Assembly (NCBI RefSeq): GCF_015594625.1
Contig: NZ_JADNRQ010000011.1
Span: 1-64,000, forward strand
Source: Desulfallas sp. Bu1-1
GTDB taxonomy: Bacteria > Bacillota > Desulfotomaculia > Desulfotomaculales > Desulfallaceae
DNA: 64,000 nucleotides
Reading direction: 5' to 3'
A model generated the notes under the pieces. It saw only the letters and a list, made by a program, of their open reading frames with translations, did no database searches and was not told the origin of the DNA. The position numbers were made by a program, and so were the translations under genes. The first letter of the stretch is position 1. Each line of letters begins with the position of its first letter. Below are positions 35,229 through 45,931 of the stretch, in pieces.

Positions 35229-37370
35229 GTGGCTAAAACTTTGGTAATTGTGGAATCACCGGCTAAAGCCAAAAGCTTGGGAAAGTTTCTCGGCAAGAAA
35301 TATGATGTAAAAGCCTCCATGGGACATATCAGGGATCTGCCCAAAAGCCAGTTCGGCGTTGACGTAAAGAACGGATTTAAGCCCAAATATATAACCATCA
35401 GAGGCAAAGGGGACATCATTAAAGAGTTGAAAGCGGCCACTAAAAAGGCCGACCATGTGTTACTGGCCTCGGACCCCGACCGGGAAGGTGAGGCTATTGC
35501 CTGGCACCTGGCCAATGTACTTGATCTTGATGAAAAATCGCCATGCCGGATTGAATTTAATGAAATTACCAAGCAGGCGGTGCAAAATGCCGTTAAACAC
35601 CCGCGGCCCATTGACCTGAAAAAAGTTGACGCCCAGCAGGCCAGGCGGATTCTGGACAGGTTGGTGGGCTATAACTTAAGCCCGCTTTTGTGGCGGAAAA
35701 TCAAAAAGGGCCTGAGCGCCGGCCGGGTGCAATCCGTTGCTATAAGGTTGATATGCGACCGGGAAGAGGAGATCCAATCCTTTGTTCCCGAGGAATACTG
35801 GACGCTGACGGCCAAGCTGCTTAAAGGTAATGCCGTCGCTTTTGATGCCAAGCTGCACAAGATCAACGGGGGCAAGGCCGATATTGCCGATGAGAACCAG
35901 GTGCGGCGGATTCTTGATGATTTGCAGGGAGCCACGTACCAGGTTACCGGTGTGGCCCGTAAAGAAAAAAGAAGACAACCGGCACCTCCCTTTACCACTA
36001 GCAGCTTGCAACAGGAAGCGTACCGCAAATTAAATTTTACTGCACGAAAAACCATGATGGTGGCCCAACAGCTGTATGAAGGGCTGGATCTGGGTAAAGA
36101 AGGCCCGGTGGGCCTGGTAACGTATATTCGTACGGATTCAACGCGGATTTCGGAAACCGCCGAGAAAGAGGCCCGGGAGTTTATCGCCGGGCGGTACGGG
36201 GCTGAATATGTTCCCGCCCAAGCACGCCGAACTGCGCCCAAGGGCCGAGCGCAGGACGCCCACGAGGCGATCCGGCCCACATCGGTATTCCGGGAGCCGG
36301 ACAGCATAAAAAATTTTTTAACCCGGGACCAATACAAGTTATACAAGTTGATCTGGCTAAGGTTTGTAGCCAGCCAGATGAGCCACGCCGTAATCGATAC
36401 CACCAGCGTGGATATCAAGGCCGGTAAATACACCTTCCGCGCCACGGGTTCCATGATCAAATTTGCGGGTTTCATGCAGGTTTATATCGAAGGGCGGGAC
36501 GACGAAGAAGAAGGCGGCCAGGAAAACAGGTTGCCTCAGCTTCAAGAGGGGGAGATACTAAAAATTCTTTCCCTGGTGCCCAGGCAACATTTTACGCAAC
36601 CGCCCCCACGTTATACTGATGCCACTTTAATTAAAACATTGGAGGAAAAGGGCATCGGCCGGCCGAGCACCTACGCGCCGACCGTGGACACCATCCTCAA
36701 GCGCGGGTACGTGATCAGGGAAAACAAAAATTTTTACCCCACGGAACTGGGCCAGGTGGTGGTGGACCTCTTAAAACAGTATTTCCCGGAAATTATCGAT
36801 GTGGAGTTTACCGCCGATCTGGAGAAAAAGCTGGACGATATAGAAGAGGGTGACGTTGAATGGGTTAAAATTTTGGAAAATTTTTATGCTCCCTTTAAGG
36901 AGACGCTCAATGTGGCCGAGAAAGAAATTGAACATATCCAGGTTGAGGATGAGGTTACCGAAGAAATATGTGAACAGTGCGGCCGGAACATGGTGGTTAA
37001 AATGGGCAGGTACGGCAAGTTCCTGGCCTGCCCCGGTTTTCCAGAGTGCAGAAACACCAAACCGCTTTTAGAGCCTACGGGCGTTACCTGTCCCAGCTGC
37101 ACCGGGGAACTTGTTTTAAGGCGCAGTAAAAAGGGCAGGAAATTTTATGGATGCAGCAATTACCCGGAATGTGAGTTTGTAGTATGGGATCAACCCACTA
37201 ATCGTAAGTGTCCGAATTGCGGCAGCATGATGGTGCTGAAAGAGAGCAAAGGTGAAAAAATATACAGGTGCAGCAACAAAGAATGTGAGGAAAAAATTAC
37301 GGCATCCGCGGAGGATGTCCAGGAACGGATTGATAATATTACGGAAGACAGCAGACTGAACGCCTATTGA
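35229..37370 (+). CDS. topA: DNA topoisomerase I
   Basis: Type IA topoisomerase that relaxes negative supercoils. The protein (713 residues) begins with the TOPRIM domain (TLVIVESPAKAKSLGKFLG; DPDREGEAIAWHL). The catalytic Tyr is in LVTYIRTDSTRIS. Three Cys4 zinc ribbons end the chain (CEQCGRNM, CPSCTGEL, CPNCGSMM). The GTG at 35229 is preferred because TTGAGGTG lies 8 bases upstream; a GTG at 35220 is in frame but overlaps that site. Confidence 0.96.
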   Translation: MAKTLVIVESPAKAKSLGKFLGKKYDVKASMGHIRDLPKSQFGVDVKNGFKPKYITIRGKGDIIKELKAATKKADHVLLASDPDREGEAIAWHLANVLDLDEKSPCRIEFNEITKQAVQNAVKHPRPIDLKKVDAQQARRILDRLVGYNLSPLLWRKIKKGLSAGRVQSVAIRLICDREEEIQSFVPEEYWTLTAKLLKGNAVAFDAKLHKINGGKADIADENQVRRILDDLQGATYQVTGVARKEKRRQPAPPFTTSSLQQEAYRKLNFTARKTMMVAQQLYEGLDLGKEGPVGLVTYIRTDSTRISETAEKEAREFIAGRYGAEYVPAQARRTAPKGRAQDAHEAIRPTSVFREPDSIKNFLTRDQYKLYKLIWLRFVASQMSHAVIDTTSVDIKAGKYTFRATGSMIKFAGFMQVYIEGRDDEEEGGQENRLPQLQEGEILKILSLVPRQHFTQPPPRYTDATLIKTLEEKGIGRPSTYAPTVDTILKRGYVIRENKNFYPTELGQVVVDLLKQYFPEIIDVEFTADLEKKLDDIEEGDVEWVKILENFYAPFKETLNVAEKEIEHIQVEDEVTEEICEQCGRNMVVKMGRYGKFLACPGFPECRNTKPLLEPTGVTCPSCTGELVLRRSKKGRKFYGCSNYPECEFVVWDQPTNRKCPNCGSMMVLKESKGEKIYRCSNKECEEKITASAEDVQERIDNITEDSRLNAY

Positions 37371-37388
37371 TAAAAGGGAGTTGAAAAA

Positions 37389-38711
37389 TTGGCGGAACAG
37401 CTGACGATAATAGGTGCGGGGCTGGCCGGGTCCGAGGCGGCCTGGCAGGCGGCGTGCAGGGGGATCCCGGTAAGGTTGTACGAAATGAGGCCGGAGCAAA
37501 GCACGCCCGCTCACCAGACCGGTTTATTTGCCGAGCTGGTCTGCAGTAATTCCCTGCGGGCCCGGGCGCTGGAAAATGCTGTTGGTTTATTGAAGGAGGA
37601 AATGCGAAGGCTTGACTCCATCATCATGCGCTGCGCCGATGAACATAGCGTACCGGCGGGAGGGGCGCTGGCCGTGGACAGGGAGGGCTTCGCCCGGGCA
37701 GTGACCAGGGCCCTGGAAGAGCACGAATTGATTTCAGTACACCGGCGGGAATGTACCGAAATAGGTAACGGCGTGGTCGTGGTGGCGTCGGGACCCCTTA
37801 CTTCCGGGCGACTGGCGGAAAAAATCAGGGAGTTTTTGGGCCGGGATTACCTGTATTTTTATGATGCCGTCGCGCCCATCGTAACCCTGGAGTCAATTGA
37901 TATGGATAAAGTATTCTGGTCTTCCCGTTACGGCAAGGGTGACGGCGATTACCTTAATTGTCCCATGAACGAAGAAGAATACGACGCGTTTTGGCGGGAG
38001 TTGTCCACCGCCGAGAGGGCACCGCGGAAAGATTTTGAGCGGGAAATCAATTTTGAAGGCTGCATGCCCATTGAAGTGCTGGCCCGGCGTGGGCGGGACA
38101 CCATGCGTTTCGGGCCGTTGAAGCCTGTAGGCCTGGTTGATCCCCGCACCGGGCGCAGGCCGTATGCCGTGGTTCAATTGCGCCGGGATAACGCCGCCGG
38201 CACGCTGTTAAATATTGTCGGGTTCCAGACGCACCTCAAATGGAGCGAGCAAAAGCGCGTTTTCAGCATGATCCCGGGCCTGGAACGGGCTGAGTTTGTT
38301 CGCTTCGGGGTGATGCACAGAAATACATATATCAATTCTCCCGCTCTGCTATGGCCCACATACCAGTGCCGGAAAAGGGAAAACATTTTTTTTGCCGGGC
38401 AAATTACCGGCGTGGAAGGGTACGTGGAATCGGCCGCTTCCGGTTTGGTGGCGGGAATCAACGCTTCCCTGTTGATACGGGGGCGCACTACCGTGGCCCT
38501 GCCGGTGGAAACCGCCCATGGCGCGCTGGCCCATTATATTACTTCCGCCGATTCAGAAAATTTTCAACCGATGAACATCACCTTCGGACTTTTTCCACCA
38601 CTGGAGACCAGGGTAAAGGATAAGAAAAAGCGTAATCTATTGTATGCGGAGCGGGCTTTAAGGAAGCTGGAACAATGGAAGGCTTTAGTGGGAGATTTGT
38701 TTACTAAATGA
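37389..38711 (+). CDS. trmFO: Methylenetetrahydrofolate-tRNA uracil-54 methyltransferase TrmFO
   Basis: Flavin enzyme that makes m5U54 in the T loop of tRNA with methylenetetrahydrofolate as carbon donor. The 440 residues start with the FAD motif [16 protein letters not shown]. Other family blocks are [34 protein letters not shown] and [15 protein letters not shown]. The TTG start follows GGGAGTTG. It is placed between topA and xerC, as in Bacillus (topA-gid-codV). Confidence 0.96.
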   Translation: MAEQLTIIGAGLAGSEAAWQAACRGIPVRLYEMRPEQSTPAHQTGLFAELVCSNSLRARALENAVGLLKEEMRRLDSIIMRCADEHSVPAGGALAVDREGFARAVTRALEEHELISVHRRECTEIGNGVVVVASGPLTSGRLAEKIREFLGRDYLYFYDAVAPIVTLESIDMDKVFWSSRYGKGDGDYLNCPMNEEEYDAFWRELSTAERAPRKDFEREINFEGCMPIEVLARRGRDTMRFGPLKPVGLVDPRTGRRPYAVVQLRRDNAAGTLLNIVGFQTHLKWSEQKRVFSMIPGLERAEFVRFGVMHRNTYINSPALLWPTYQCRKRENIFFAGQITGVEGYVESAASGLVAGINASLLIRGRTTVALPVETAHGALAHYITSADSENFQPMNITFGLFPPLETRVKDKKKRNLLYAERALRKLEQWKALVGDLFTK

Positions 38712-38724
38712 GCGGAGTGATAAC

Positions 38725-39633
38725 ATGTATGGTTATGTAGATGGTTTTTTGGCCTACCTGCATACTGAAAAAAACGCATCGCCAAAAACAATACAAAGCT
38801 ATCAAAAGGACCTGTTTGACGGGATTAGTTATTTCGCCGGGGAACTGGAAAAGCCGGATTACGCCATTCACCCCGCGGACATTACCGCCGCGCTGTTTAG
38901 AAGTTACCTGGCCGAAATGAGGGAACGAAAAAACTCCATTGCCACCATCGCCAGGAGGGTATCCGCGTGGCGTTCATTTTACCGGTACCTGTGCCGGGAA
39001 GATGTACTGGAGGATAACCCGCTCGGGAGGGTAAGCATCCCCAAGCGGGATAAAAAATTACCCCACTTTCTGCGTGAAGGGGAAATGAAGTTGTTGGTTG
39101 AGTTTCCACAGCCGGAAAAAATGCTGGGCTGCCGGGACCGGGCCTTATTGGAAGTCATGTATGGTACGGGAATCAGGGTGAGCGAACTGGTGGGGATTGA
39201 TTTGGGAGATCTGGATTTGAAGCGTGCTACCGTCAAGGTTACCGGAAAGGGAGACCGGGAAAGGATTGTTCCACTGGGGGATTACGCGGTTGAAGCGTTA
39301 CGCCTGTACATTGAAAAAGGGCGCCCCGCACTGGCGATAAATCAAAATGAGTACACCAGCGCCCTTTTTTTAAATCACCGGGGCGGCCGGCTCACGGACC
39401 GTGGAGTGCGCTGGCTGCTTAAACGGTACGTGGGGCGGCTCGGCTTGAACCAACAAACCAGCCCGCATACATTCCGGCATTCCTTCGCCACCCATATGCT
39501 GGACAACGGGGCGGACTTGCGGGCGGTGCAGGAATTGCTGGGACATGCGCGGCTTTCGACAACTCAAATTTACACCCATCTTAGCACAGACCGCCTCAAG
39601 CGTGTTTATGACCGGAGCCATCCCAGGGCATAG
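38725..39633 (+). CDS. xerC: Tyrosine recombinase XerC
   Basis: Site-specific recombinase that resolves chromosome dimers. The 302 residues have the N-terminal SAM-like domain and the catalytic set: Arg in GTGIRVSELVGIDL, Lys in VTGKGDRERIVPL, His-x-x-Arg in SPHTFRHSFATHML, His in LGHARLSTTQIYTH and the nucleophile Tyr in that last block. It is at the codV position, before hslVU and codY. No dif site was seen. Confidence 0.94.
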   Translation: MYGYVDGFLAYLHTEKNASPKTIQSYQKDLFDGISYFAGELEKPDYAIHPADITAALFRSYLAEMRERKNSIATIARRVSAWRSFYRYLCREDVLEDNPLGRVSIPKRDKKLPHFLREGEMKLLVEFPQPEKMLGCRDRALLEVMYGTGIRVSELVGIDLGDLDLKRATVKVTGKGDRERIVPLGDYAVEALRLYIEKGRPALAINQNEYTSALFLNHRGGRLTDRGVRWLLKRYVGRLGLNQQTSPHTFRHSFATHMLDNGADLRAVQELLGHARLSTTQIYTHLSTDRLKRVYDRSHPRA

Positions 39634-39714
39634 CCCGAGGGGACCCCTTTACAATGGATTAAAAAGGTATTATGTTATTGGTGGTTGGAATACTTCAGGG
39701 AAAGGGTTATTCGG

Positions 39715-40245
39715 ATGTTTCACGCGACAACGATAGTAGCGGTAAAGAGGGAAAAAGAGGTGGCCATGGCTGGCGACGGCCAGGTTACGTTTGGACAGAA
39801 TATCGTGTTAAAACATAACGCGCGAAAGTTGCGGCGCTTGCACGGCGGTAAAGTGCTGGCCGGTTTTGCGGGATCCGTGGCCGATGCTATCACCCTGTTT
39901 GAAAAATTTGAGGGTAAGATCGAGTCGTACCAGGGGAACATAAAAAGGGCGGCGGTGGAACTGGCCAAGGAATGGCGTACGGATAAATTGTTACGGCGCC
40001 TGGAGGCACTGCTGGTGGTTGCGGACAGGGAATGCCTGCTGGTGATCAGCGGCAGCGGCGAGGTGATTGAGCCGGACGATGGAGTCGTGTCAATAGGTTC
40101 CGGAGGGCCTTACGCTCTGGCTGCGGCTAGAGCCCTGGTTAAACACACCGGTATGAGCGCCGGTGAAATTGCCCGGGAGGCGCTGGCCATAGCGGCCGGG
40201 ATATGCGTTTATACCAATGACCGGATTATTGTTGAAATACTGTAG
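39715..40245 (+). CDS. hslV: ATP-dependent protease subunit HslV (ClpQ)
   Basis: Proteolytic half of the HslUV (ClpQY) protease. The protein (176 residues) starts [25 protein letters not shown]; the expected N-terminal nucleophile is Thr at position 5 or so after a short propeptide, as in most HslV and unlike the Ser of Bacillus ClpQ. The [16 protein letters not shown] block is typical. The ATG at 39715 is chosen over a TTG or ATG further up because the conserved N-terminus begins there and AGGGAAAGGG precedes it. Confidence 0.94.
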   Translation: MFHATTIVAVKREKEVAMAGDGQVTFGQNIVLKHNARKLRRLHGGKVLAGFAGSVADAITLFEKFEGKIESYQGNIKRAAVELAKEWRTDKLLRRLEALLVVADRECLLVISGSGEVIEPDDGVVSIGSGGPYALAAARALVKHTGMSAGEIAREALAIAAGICVYTNDRIIVEIL

Positions 40246-40267
40246 ATTTACCACGGGAGGGTGCGGA

Positions 40268-41668
40268 ATGGTTTCGCTTACGCCTAGAGAAATTGTTATG
40301 GAACTGGATAAATATGTTGTGGGCCAGCACCAGGCTAAAAAAGCGGTGGCTATTGCGTTGCGCAACAGGTATCGCCGGAGCAAGCTGCCCGAAGATTTAC
40401 GGGATGAGGTTATGCCCAAAAATATTTTGATGATTGGCCCCACCGGTGTGGGAAAAACCGAAATCGCCCGCCGCTTGGCCAGATTGGTTAACGCACCCTT
40501 TATCAAGATAGAAGCCACCAAGTTTACCGAGGTGGGTTACGTCGGGCGGGATGTCGAGTCGATGGTTCGCGACCTGGTGGAAACCTCCATCCGGATGGTC
40601 CGCCAGGAAAGAATGGCCATGGTTGAGGAAAAGGCCAGGCGAATAGCTGAAGATCGGATTATTGAACTACTTGCCCCCATGCCCAGGCAAGAAAAAGCTG
40701 TACGTAACCCTCTGGAAATGTTTTTCGGCACCGCCAGGCAGGCGGATCAAACGGAAGACAGGCAGTATGAGCAACTGGCCAGCAGGGTTAAGTTTGAGCG
40801 GGAAACCTTGCGGGAAAAGCTGGCAAGGGGCGAACTGGAACAGGAATATGTCGAAGTTGAGGTGGAAGACAACAAGCCTCCCATGATGGAGGTATTTACA
40901 GGGTCCGGCGTGGAGGAAATGGGGATCAACATAAGCGATATGCTGGGCAATATTTTTCCCAAGCGAAAACGCCGGCGCAGAATGACCGTTGCCGAAGCGC
41001 GCAAGGTGTTGACCCAGCAAGAGGCCCAAAATTTGATTGATATGGATGAAGTAACCACTACGGCTATATCGCAGGCGGAAAATCACGGCATTATTTTTCT
41101 CGATGAAATAGACAAGATTGCCTTTAAGGACGGCGGAGCCGGGCCCGACGTTTCACGCGGCGGGGTACAGCGGGATATTTTACCCATCGTTGAGGGTTCC
41201 ACGGTAATGACCAAGTACGGGCCGGTTAAAACAGATCACATCTTGTTTATTGCCGCGGGAGCCTTCCATATGTCCAAACCCTCTGACTTGATCCCGGAAT
41301 TACAGGGACGTTTTCCCATCAGGGTGGAATTGTCCAGCCTGACCAGGGAAGATTTTTTGCAAATACTGACCGAGCCGAAAAATTCCTTGATCAGGCAATA
41401 TATCGAATTATTACGAACGGAGGGCCTTGAGGTCAAATTTTCGCAAAACTCTCTTGAGAAAATTGCTGAAATAGCTTATACTGTTAATGAGCAAACAGAA
41501 AATATCGGCGCGCGAAGGCTGCACACCATAATGGAAAAGCTGCTTGAGGATATCTCGTTTAACGCTAGTGAAATGGCGGGCAGTACATTTACAATTGATG
41601 AACAATATGTTACAAATAAGCTCGGTGAAGTGGTGATGAACCAGGACTTAAGCAGGTATATCCTATAA
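40268..41668 (+). CDS. hslU: ATP-dependent protease ATPase subunit HslU (ClpY)
   Basis: AAA+ unfoldase that feeds HslV. The 466 residues show Walker [32 protein letters not shown], the helical I domain, Walker [15 protein letters not shown] and the C-terminal tail ending DLSRYIL, which docks into HslV. The ATG at 40268 follows GGGAGGGTGC; an upstream ATG at 40217 lies inside hslV and gives non-conserved residues. The 221 bases to codY hold a promoter but no gene. Confidence 0.96.
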   Translation: MVSLTPREIVMELDKYVVGQHQAKKAVAIALRNRYRRSKLPEDLRDEVMPKNILMIGPTGVGKTEIARRLARLVNAPFIKIEATKFTEVGYVGRDVESMVRDLVETSIRMVRQERMAMVEEKARRIAEDRIIELLAPMPRQEKAVRNPLEMFFGTARQADQTEDRQYEQLASRVKFERETLREKLARGELEQEYVEVEVEDNKPPMMEVFTGSGVEEMGINISDMLGNIFPKRKRRRRMTVAEARKVLTQQEAQNLIDMDEVTTTAISQAENHGIIFLDEIDKIAFKDGGAGPDVSRGGVQRDILPIVEGSTVMTKYGPVKTDHILFIAAGAFHMSKPSDLIPELQGRFPIRVELSSLTREDFLQILTEPKNSLIRQYIELLRTEGLEVKFSQNSLEKIAEIAYTVNEQTENIGARRLHTIMEKLLEDISFNASEMAGSTFTIDEQYVTNKLGEVVMNQDLSRYIL

Positions 41669-41703
41669 AGTTAAAAAAGAATTTTTTATTTTAGGGGATT
41701 ATG

Positions 41704-41712
41704 TGTTATAAT
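41704..41712 (+). promoter_or_regulatory. Extended -10 promoter element upstream of codY
   Basis: TGTTATAAT: a perfect TATAAT at 41707-41712 with the TGn extension. TTTATT about 16 bases upstream may serve as a weak -35. It gives a leader of about 170 bases for codY, in which no known motif was found. Confidence 0.55.
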
Positions 41713-41889
41713 TTAATGATAAATTAGGTGTGTGGATGTTGTTATTTTCAAGGTAAAACCGGCTCTTGATTCACCTAAAACATTTATTACTTAAAACCCG
41801 TATTCTGGGGATAATAAGCTCTTAATAAAAAACGTTTAAGATTTACACTAAATATTTTATGTACTAGAACAAGAAAGAGGCGATGCAGT

Positions 41890-42672
41890 TTGCGTGATTT
41901 ACTTGAGAAAGTCCGATCCATTAATAAAGTGTTACAGAAGTCCGCTGGCTACCCGGTTGATTTTAAGGAAATTGCCGCTATTTTGAGCGAAAACATTGAG
42001 TGCAGTATTTATATTCTCGATCGCCGGGGGAAAATACTCGGGTATTCTTATTTAAAAGGGTTTGTTTGTGAAGTTATGGAAGACATAGTTGAGTCACCAG
42101 CCGGATTCCCCGAGGAATATAACCGGAATTTATTGACTATAAATGAAACCCATGCCAATATATGTCAAACCGTAAATGTTTGCGCCTTTAATCACGAAAA
42201 AAGTTGCGAGTATAGCAAGGTAACCACTGTGGTACCAATAGTGGGTGCCGGCAGCAGGCTGGGTACACTGGTTCTAGCCAAGTATAACAAACACTTTACC
42301 GATGAAGATTTAATTCTTGCCGAACTGGGCGCCACCGTGGTTGGGATGGAAATACTGCGCGCCCGGCAGGACCGGATGGAAGAAGAAGCTAGGAAGCGCG
42401 CTGCGGTACAGATTGCGTTGGGCACATTGTCTTATTCGGAATTGGATGCTGTGCGGCATATTTTCAAACAGCTTGAGGGAGATGAGGGCCTGCTTGTTGC
42501 CAGTAAAATAGCCGACCGGGTTGGCATTACCAGATCCGTCATAGTAAACGCGCTTCGCAAATTTGAAAGCGCGGGGGTAATCGAATCCAAATCACTGGGT
42601 ATGAAAGGCACCTATATTAAAGTCCTCAACGACCGGCTGCTGGAGGAATTGGAACGACTGCAACAACACTAA
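41890..42672 (+). CDS. codY: GTP-sensing transcriptional regulator CodY
   Basis: Global regulator of Firmicutes that represses nutrient-stress genes when GTP and branched-chain amino acids are plentiful. The 260 residues have the N-terminal GAF domain ([20 protein letters not shown] start, [16 protein letters not shown]) and the C-terminal winged helix-turn-helix [20 protein letters not shown] (about 206-225). The TTG start follows GAGGCGATG. It ends the dprA-topA-trmFO-xerC-hslVU-codY order, and a terminator follows at once. Confidence 0.95.
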   Translation: MRDLLEKVRSINKVLQKSAGYPVDFKEIAAILSENIECSIYILDRRGKILGYSYLKGFVCEVMEDIVESPAGFPEEYNRNLLTINETHANICQTVNVCAFNHEKSCEYSKVTTVVPIVGAGSRLGTLVLAKYNKHFTDEDLILAELGATVVGMEILRARQDRMEEEARKRAAVQIALGTLSYSELDAVRHIFKQLEGDEGLLVASKIADRVGITRSVIVNALRKFESAGVIESKSLGMKGTYIKVLNDRLLEELERLQQH

Positions 42673-42701
42673 AACAGCCATGTTCAACTGGCTGTTTTTT
42701 T
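42673..42701 (+). terminator. Terminator after codY
   Basis: AACAGCCA (42673-42680) pairs with TGGCTGTT (42689-42696) around TGTTCAAC, followed by TTTTT. Confidence 0.88.
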
Positions 42702-42729
42702 GCTTATGCGATTTATGCGATTTGCTGCC

Positions 42730-42758
42730 TTGCCAGTGGTTAAACTTTATGTTAGAAT
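42730..42758 (+). promoter_or_regulatory. Promoter of the rpsB operon
   Basis: TTGCCA (42730-42735) and TAGAAT (42753-42758) with a 17-base spacer, between the codY terminator and rpsB. A good sigma-A match, giving a leader of about 105 bases. Confidence 0.7.
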
Positions 42759-42790
42759 ACATGCTGGTGTTAAATACACACGTCGTTGGA

Positions 42791-42827
42791 TTTCAGCAGA
42801 CGGTCCCTGCTTTTGGGCCTGCTGAAA
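42791..42827 (+). promoter_or_regulatory. Structured 5' leader of rpsB
   Basis: TTTCAGCA (42791-42798) pairs with TGCTGAAA (42820-42827). Inside it GGTCC (42802-42806) pairs with GGGCC (42815-42819), with a GAC bulge on the left. This two-stem element lies between promoter and ribosome site and could be where S2 controls its own synthesis. No T tract follows, so it is not a terminator. I do not match it firmly to a named leader family. Confidence 0.5.
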
Positions 42828-42871
42828 AATGAAAGTGACGGAGGAAAAACCAGTGGGAGGAGGTGGTACTA

Positions 42872-43570
42872 TTGGCCGTTATATCTATGAAGCAATTGCT
42901 TGAGGCCGGCGTTCATTTCGGGCACCAGACCCGGAGATGGAACCCCAAGATGGCTCCTTACATTTTTACAGATCGTAATGGTATTTACATCATTGATTTA
43001 CAAAAAACCGTTAAAAAAGTTGAGGAAGCCTATAATTTTGTCAAACAGGTAGTCCAGGAAGGCGGCAACATATTATTTGTTGGCACCAAAAAACAGGCCC
43101 AGGAATCGGTCCGTGAAGAGGCCGAGCGTTGCGGCATGTTTTATGTGAATCAGCGCTGGCTTGGTGGTATGCTGACTAACTTCCAGACCATTCGCAAGCG
43201 TATCGAGAGACTGCATGAGCTGGAAGGAATGGAAGAAAATGGGGTGCTAGAAAAGCTTCCCAAGAAAGAAGTCGCCGAGCTTTTGCATGAAAAAGAAAGG
43301 TTGAGCAAGTTCCTGGGCGGTATTAAGGATATGCGCAAGCTGCCTCAGGCTTTGTTTATTATTGACCCGCGCAAAGAAAGAATCGCGGTGGCTGAAGGAC
43401 GTAAGCTGGGCATCCCCATAATTGCAATTGTTGACACCAACTGCGATCCCGATGAAGTAGACTACATCATCCCGGGTAATGATGACGCTATCAGGGCGGT
43501 CAGGCTTTTGACCAGCAAGATAGCCGACGCGGTATTGGAAGGTAAGCAGGGCGAACAAGTCGCAGAATAA
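42872..43570 (+). CDS. rpsB: 30S ribosomal protein S2
   Basis: S2 binds the 30S subunit near the head-body junction. The 232 residues start [20 protein letters not shown] followed by RRWNPKM, a strong family signature. [19 protein letters not shown] and [25 protein letters not shown] are also present. The TTG at 42872 follows GGGAGGAGGTGG. tsf follows after a likely attenuator. Confidence 0.97.
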   Translation: MAVISMKQLLEAGVHFGHQTRRWNPKMAPYIFTDRNGIYIIDLQKTVKKVEEAYNFVKQVVQEGGNILFVGTKKQAQESVREEAERCGMFYVNQRWLGGMLTNFQTIRKRIERLHELEGMEENGVLEKLPKKEVAELLHEKERLSKFLGGIKDMRKLPQALFIIDPRKERIAVAEGRKLGIPIIAIVDTNCDPDEVDYIIPGNDDAIRAVRLLTSKIADAVLEGKQGEQVAE

Positions 43571-43576
43571 AATGCT

Positions 43577-43617
43577 GGTGGGGGATTAACCTGTATGGAT
43601 AACCCCTGCCTTTTTTC
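43577..43617 (+). terminator. Attenuator/terminator between rpsB and tsf
   Basis: GGGGATTAACC pairs imperfectly with GGATAACCCC around TGTAT, followed by TGCCTTTTTT. With one bulge it is a plausible partial terminator that lowers tsf relative to rpsB. Confidence 0.6.
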
Positions 43618-43693
43618 TGTCTGTTATTATTTTATTAAAAAAGGTTATAATAATTAATTACAAGGAAAAAGATGGCAAAGGGGGATTTTTTCC

Positions 43694-44347
43694 ATGGCTG
43701 AAATAACTGCAGCAATGGTAAAAGAATTAAGAGAAAGAACCGGTGCGGGAATGATGGATTGCAAAAAAGCGCTGGCGGCTACCGATGGGAACATGGAAAA
43801 GGCTGTTGATTTTCTGCGGGAAAAAGGACTGGCTGCCGCGGCTAAAAAAGCGGGCAGGATTACCGCAGAGGGATTAGTTGACTCTTACATTCACGCCGGG
43901 GGCAAAATCGGCGTGTTGGTTGAGGTAAACTGCGAGACCGATTTTGTAGCCAAAACCGATGAGTTTAAATCGCTAGTCAGGGATATCGCCATGCAAATTG
44001 CTGCTGCCCGCCCCGAGTATATCAGCAGGGAGGAAGTGCCGGAGGAGGTCGTTGCCAGGGAAAAGGAAATTTTAGCAGCTCAGGCTGCCAACGAAGGCAA
44101 GCCGGAAAAGATAATCCAAAAGATGGTTGAAGGACGTCTTGAAAAGTTTTACAAGGAAGTTTGCCTGCTGGAACAGCCCTTTATCAAGGATAATGAGAAA
44201 ACTATCAAACAACTTATTACGGAAAAAATAGCCACCATCGGTGAGAACATTTCCGTTCGCAGGTTTGCGCGCTACGAGCTGGGCGAGGGCCTGGAAAAGA
44301 GAAAGAATGACTTTGCTGCGGAAGTGGCGGCCCAGGCTGGAAAATAA
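43694..44347 (+). CDS. tsf: Translation elongation factor Ts
   Basis: EF-Ts releases GDP from EF-Tu. The 217 residues have the N-terminal UBA-like domain ([20 protein letters not shown]) and the EF-Tu-contacting block [16 protein letters not shown] single C-terminal core follows, so this is the shorter form of the family. An AAAGGGGGA site lies upstream of the ATG. Confidence 0.96.
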   Translation: MAEITAAMVKELRERTGAGMMDCKKALAATDGNMEKAVDFLREKGLAAAAKKAGRITAEGLVDSYIHAGGKIGVLVEVNCETDFVAKTDEFKSLVRDIAMQIAAARPEYISREEVPEEVVAREKEILAAQAANEGKPEKIIQKMVEGRLEKFYKEVCLLEQPFIKDNEKTIKQLITEKIATIGENISVRRFARYELGEGLEKRKNDFAAEVAAQAGK

Positions 44348-44444
44348 TTTTAAATTATCATTCATTGGGGGTTTTAATTCAAAAGGAAAAAAATATTTCT
44401 TGTAGAAATACTAAAAATGGTATGACGGAGGTTAAATATCCCAA

Positions 44445-45188
44445 ATGGATGTACCCAGGCACAAAAGGGTCATTTTAAAACTGAGCGGCGAGGCTTTGGC
44501 GGGTTCCAAGGGCTACGGCATTGATCCCGAAGTGGTTTATTCTATAGCCGTGCAAATTAAGGAAGTCGTACAATTGGGAGTGGAAGTGGCCATTGTTGTC
44601 GGCGGGGGTAATATCTGGAGGGGTGTGGCGGGCAGCGCCAAGGGCATGGACCGGGCAACCGCAGATTATATGGGTATGCTGGCCACGGTGATCAATTCAC
44701 TGGCATTGCAAGATGCACTGACCAAGCAAAATGTCGATACCAGGGTTCAGACGGCCATTGAAATGAGGGAAGTTGCCGAACCCTATATTCGCAGGCGAGC
44801 CATCAGGCACCTGGAAAAGGGACGCGTAGTGATTTTTGCCGCTGGTACCGGCAACCCCTATTTTTCCACCGATACTACCGCGGCACTGCGCGCGGCAGAA
44901 ATAGAGGCCGACGTGATTTTAATGGCCAAGCGGGTTGACGGCGTTTACGATTCCGACCCCTTGAAAAACGCTGATGCCAAGAAGTTTCACAAACTTAGTT
45001 ACATTGACCTTTTAAACAGAGGGCTTGGCGTGATGGATTCCACCGCTACTTCTCTTTGTATGGATAATCGTATTCCACTGGTGGTTTTTAACCTGAATGA
45101 AAGCGGTAATATTAAAAAAGCTGTTATGGGAGAAGAAGTAGGAACATATGTTGGGGGTGACATCATTGGCGCATCCACTACTGGCTGA
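44445..45188 (+). CDS. pyrH: Uridylate kinase
   Basis: UMP kinase of the amino-acid kinase fold, making UDP from UMP and ATP; usually allosterically controlled by GTP and UTP. The 247 residues include [13 protein letters not shown] at the start, [29 protein letters not shown] and [28 protein letters not shown] lies upstream. The gene ends 23 bases inside frr. Confidence 0.96.
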   Translation: MDVPRHKRVILKLSGEALAGSKGYGIDPEVVYSIAVQIKEVVQLGVEVAIVVGGGNIWRGVAGSAKGMDRATADYMGMLATVINSLALQDALTKQNVDTRVQTAIEMREVAEPYIRRRAIRHLEKGRVVIFAAGTGNPYFSTDTTAALRAAEIEADVILMAKRVDGVYDSDPLKNADAKKFHKLSYIDLLNRGLGVMDSTATSLCMDNRIPLVVFNLNESGNIKKAVMGEEVGTYVGGDIIGASTTG

Positions 45189-45723
45189 AACTGAAAAGAA
45201 CATGAAAAAAACGGTGGAAGTGGTCAACAAGGAATTGGCTTCGTTGCGGGCGGGCCGGGCTACTCCGTCATTATTGGAAAAGATAATGGTGCAGTATTAT
45301 GGCACGCCGACGCCGATAAACCAGCTGGCCAATGTTACCGCGCCGGAAGCACGGCTGCTGGTAATTCAGCCTTGGGATAAGACGGTGTTGCCGGAAATTG
45401 AGAAGGCGATTTTGAAATCGGATTTAGGCATTACACCTGCCAGCGACGGCAACGTCATCAGGTTGACTATACCGCAATTAACCCAGGAAAGAAGAACCGA
45501 ACTGGTCAAGGTTGTGAAAAAGAAGGCGGAAGAGGGCCGTGTTGCCGTGCGCAATTTGAGACGGGACGCAAATGACAACTTGAAAAACCGGCAAAAGAAC
45601 GGCGAAATATCGGAGGATGAGCTGCGGCGCCTGCAGGATGAAGTGCAAAAGCTCACCGATAAATACATAAAGGAAATTGACAACTTGGCCGCCGCAAAAG
45701 AAAAAGAAATCATGACGGTTTAA
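45166..45723 (+). CDS. frr: Ribosome recycling factor
   Basis: RRF splits post-termination ribosomes together with EF-G. From the TTG at 45166 it is 185 residues, exactly the usual length, and keeps [27 protein letters not shown] and the C-terminal [24 protein letters not shown] precedes this start. A longer frame from 45148 would overlap the ribosome site. It overlaps pyrH by 23 bases. Confidence 0.96.
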   Translation: MAHPLLAETEKNMKKTVEVVNKELASLRAGRATPSLLEKIMVQYYGTPTPINQLANVTAPEARLLVIQPWDKTVLPEIEKAILKSDLGITPASDGNVIRLTIPQLTQERRTELVKVVKKKAEEGRVAVRNLRRDANDNLKNRQKNGEISEDELRRLQDEVQKLTDKYIKEIDNLAAAKEKEIMTV

Positions 45724-45725
45724 AA

Positions 45726-45929
45726 ATGAAATGTTCGGACCTTTTGGCCATGGAACTTGAACGGGCGCTTGCCATGTGCCGTGCGTCCGGATGGACGGTA
45801 AAAGTGGAATATGTTGCGCCGCCCCGGGGCGAACCCGGGGGGCCATACCGGGTGATACGTTGCCTGGAACTTCCTGACAACAGGTTTTTATTAACGGCTG
45901 CTCGAGAAGCTACAGGGAAGGGGGTGTAG
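45726..45929 (+). CDS. Small protein of unknown function next to ferredoxin gene
   Basis: 67 residues: an N-terminal helix (CSDLLAMELERALAMCRASG), then beta-like segments with VKVEYVAPPRGEPGG and YRVIRCLELPDNRFLLTAARE. I do not recognise the family. It begins 2 bases after frr and ends 2 bases before a ferredoxin gene, so it belongs to that unit. The ribosome site is weak, which fits translational coupling to frr. Codon use matches the neighbours. Confidence 0.7.
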   Translation: MKCSDLLAMELERALAMCRASGWTVKVEYVAPPRGEPGGPYRVIRCLELPDNRFLLTAAREATGKGV

Positions 45930-45931
45930 AA

